From NCBI GenBank assembly GCA_900102115.1, contig FNAW01000009.1, forward strand, positions 1-64,000: a DNA stretch of 64,000 nucleotides, given 5' to 3'. Both the position numbers and the translations under genes were made by a program. How positions within the stretch are numbered: the first letter of the stretch is position 1; each line of letters opens with the position of its first letter. Below, piece after piece: positions 62,478 through 64,000 of the stretch. The notes below the pieces were generated by a model. The model ran no database searches, was not told the DNA's origin, and saw only the letters and a program-made list of their open reading frames with translations. The DNA is from Blastococcus fimeti (GTDB lineage: Bacteria > Actinomycetota > Actinomycetes > Mycobacteriales > Geodermatophilaceae).

Positions 62478-64000
62478 TCAGCCGTTGCCGCGGCCGCCGT
62501 TCCCCTTGCCGTTCCCGTTGCCGTTGCCGTTGTTGTTCCCGGGCCCGCTGGGCGGCCCCGCCCCCGGCCCGTTGCCGGCGGCCGGTGACCCGGCGTCGCC
62601 CGCGGGCCCTCCGGCCGCCGGCCCACCGGCGCCATCCGACGGCGCTCCGACGACGGGCTCCGGGGACGGCACGGGCTCCGGCGCGGGTGCCGGCACGGAC
62701 GACGGCGGTGCGGACGGCACGGAGCTCCCCGGTGCCGCGCTCCCCGTGTCCACGTCGGTGACGACGGCGCCGTCCCCGGGGGGTGCCTCCGGCTCGCCGA
62801 CGGCGTAGGCCAGCGTGATCAGGGCGCCGCGCGGAACCGCGCCGGTCGGGGAGATGCGGGTGACCGCCCCGGCCGTGCCCGGCGCGACCGGATCGGCGAC
62901 CCGCTCCACGCGCAGCCCGAGCCGGCCCAGGTCCGCCTCGACGTCCACCACCGGGCGGCCGAGGTGGTCGGCCGCAGCCAGCAGCACGGTGTCCGCGGTG
63001 TCCGTCGCCGCGGCTGCGGGCGGCACCGCGGCGTCGCCGGCCAGCTGCAGCGCCGCGATGCCCACGCCGGCGCCGACCAGCAGCGCCGCCAGCGGCGCGA
63101 GCACCCGGGCGCGCCGACGGGCGCGCGACGGGTGGGCCTCCAGCGGCAGCGGGCTGGTGTCCGGCACCGGCGCCGGTGGCAGCCGGCGGCCCGCGAGCAC
63201 GTCGTCGATGGCGTCCCGGAACGCGGCGCCGTCCGGCAGCCGCCGCGCGGGGTCCTTCACCATGGCGTGCTCGAGCAGCGTGCGGACCTGCTCGGGGACG
63301 TCCTCGGGCAGGGGATCGGGGGTGTCCCGCAGCTGGCTCAGGGCGATCTGCACCGAGTTCTCGCCGTCGAACGCGCGGCGGCCGGCCAGGCACTCGTAGC
63401 CGATCAGGCCCAGCGCGTAGACGTCGCTGGCCGCGGCCGCCCGGCTCCCGGCGGCCTGCTCCGGCGAGAGGTAGTGGGCCGTGCCGACGACCTGCCCCGT
63501 CTGCGTCAGCGGCACGCTCGAGGCCGAGACCGCGATGCCGAAGTCGGTGATCTTCACCGTGCCGTCCGGCGCCACCAGGACGTTGCCGGGCTTGACGTCC
63601 CGGTGCACCAGCCCGGCGGCGTGCGCCGCCGCCAGCGCGTCGGCGGCCTGCCGGAGGACGGCGAGGGTGCGGGCGACGCCCAGCCGCGGCTCGCGGGCGA
63701 GCAGCTCGGCCAGGGACTCCCCCTCGACCAGCTCCATCACCAGGAAGGCCAGCCGCTCGCCGGTGGCGGCGTCGTCGAGCTCGCCGTAGTCGTGCAGCGC
63801 CGCGATGTGCCGGTGGGCAACCAGCGCGGCGTGCTGCGCCTCGGCGCGGAACCGGGCGAGGAAGGTCGGGTCGCCGGTGAACTCGCTGCGCAGCACCTTC
63901 ACCGCGACCGGCCGCGACAGCACGGTGTCCCGTGCCCGCCAGACCTGGCCCTGGCCGCCCGTCGCCAGCAGCGTGTCCAGCTCGTAGCGGCCGCCGAGCA
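62478..64000 (-). CDS. Ser/Thr protein kinase with PASTA-like domain (5' end outside window)
   Basis: At least 507 residues of a PknB-type membrane kinase; the gene continues past 64000. The visible kinase part runs from the glycine loop LLATGGQGQVWRARD through VAVKVL (ATP Lys), HRDVKPGN and TDFGIA to the conserved LSPEQAAG, all intact. A TM helix (VLAPLAALLVGAGVGIAALQL) leads to one PASTA-like domain (VLLAAADHLGRPVVDVEADL) and a Pro/Ser linker. The tail is a Gly/Asn-rich run (NNNGNGNGNGKGNGG). Kinases of this type sense muropeptides and control cell division and wall synthesis. Confidence 0.9.
   Translation of the reverse strand, partial: LGGRYELDTLLATGGQGQVWRARDTVLSRPVAVKVLRSEFTGDPTFLARFRAEAQHAALVAHRHIAALHDYGELDDAATGERLAFLVMELVEGESLAELLAREPRLGVARTLAVLRQAADALAAAHAAGLVHRDVKPGNVLVAPDGTVKITDFGIAVSASSVPLTQTGQVVGTAHYLSPEQAAGSRAAAASDVYALGLIGYECLAGRRAFDGENSVQIALSQLRDTPDPLPEDVPEQVRTLLEHAMVKDPARRLPDGAAFRDAIDDVLAGRRLPPAPVPDTSPLPLEAHPSRARRRARVLAPLAALLVGAGVGIAALQLAGDAAVPPAAAATDTADTVLLAAADHLGRPVVDVEADLGRLGLRVERVADPVAPGTAGAVTRISPTGAVPRGALITLAYAVGEPEAPPGDGAVVTDVDTGSAAPGSSVPSAPPSSVPAPAPEPVPSPEPVVGAPSDGAGGPAAGGPAGDAGSPAAGNGPGAGPPSGPGNNNGNGNGNGKGNGGRGNG

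Noticed and set aside
62494..62545. Short CCGTTG-type repeats near 62500 as a CRISPR or VNTR
   Set aside because: They encode the Gly/Asn-rich C-terminal tail of the kinase and lack spacers.

Overview
The window is very G+C-rich chromosomal DNA from an actinobacterium. Hand counts of single lines give about 72% G+C in ordinary genes. GTG starts are common, there is a DtxR/IdeR-type iron box, a class E sortase with an LAxTG-type target, an ATP-dependent DNA ligase, a YkoE-type ECF component behind a TPP riboswitch, and many TetR/MarR/HxlR/MmyB-like regulators. The mix fits Geodermatophilaceae (Blastococcus, Geodermatophilus, Modestobacter), but there is no rRNA or tRNA here to prove it. I see no CRISPR array, insertion sequence, prophage or tRNA. 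No gene-free stretch exceeds about 300 bases.

Layout. 0.1-4 kb: AlkB-type dioxygenase, a RecQ-like helicase with a phosphoribosyltransferase-like tail, a PHP phosphatase. 4-6.1 kb: a TasA-like secreted protein and a large SipW-type signal peptidase carrying an extra C-terminal domain. 6.3-7.4 kb: Ohr peroxidase divergent from a TetR regulator, with twin operators. 7.4-10.1 kb: SDR, a stand-alone ribosomal protein S4, and a DUF2470 protein divergent from S4 across an iron box. 10.2-14.8 kb: uracil permease, GAF-type chemoreceptor, TetR/DUF4386 pair with twin operators. 15.0-17.6 kb: one much lower-G+C gene, an OLD-family ATPase/TOPRIM nuclease, probably acquired. 17.7-21.3 kb: ABC exporter with divergent two-component system. 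21.4-32.1 kb: membrane proteins, Old Yellow Enzyme, lipoprotein hydrolase, thioesterase-MFS operon controlled by HxlR (twin operators), SDR, serine hydrolase. 32.2-38.5 kb: GGDEF protein, ABC exporter/MarR pair, AlkZ-like protein, MmyB-like regulator and its neighbours. 38.5-45.6 kb: DUF1992, SulP transporter-MerR, DNA ligase, a second GGDEF protein, RsbA-like anti-sigma kinase, phosphoribosyltransferase. 45.6-52.8 kb: membrane chemoreceptor, two methyltransferases, oxidoreductase, rhodanese, GNAT, SDR. 53-56.4 kb: NRAMP transporter, tandem palindromes, TPP riboswitch, ykoE, and a ykoD fragment fused head-on to a truncated AidB-like acyl-CoA dehydrogenase. 56.6-60.3 kb: a cell-surface module (Pro/Thr-rich secreted protein, triple-repeat LAYTG protein, class E sortase). 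60.3-64 kb: CinA, a proline-rich membrane protein, and a Ser/Thr kinase running off the right edge.

The most unusual points are the abrupt junction near 55555 that breaks two genes at once, the repeat surface protein with its sortase, the low-G+C OLD gene, the signal-peptidase fusion beside its likely substrate, and a set of clear paired palindromic operators between divergent regulator/target genes. None of these is proven to be a new system. The surface module and the SipW/TasA pair are the best candidates for unstudied biology; the 55555 junction may be a real deletion or an assembly error.
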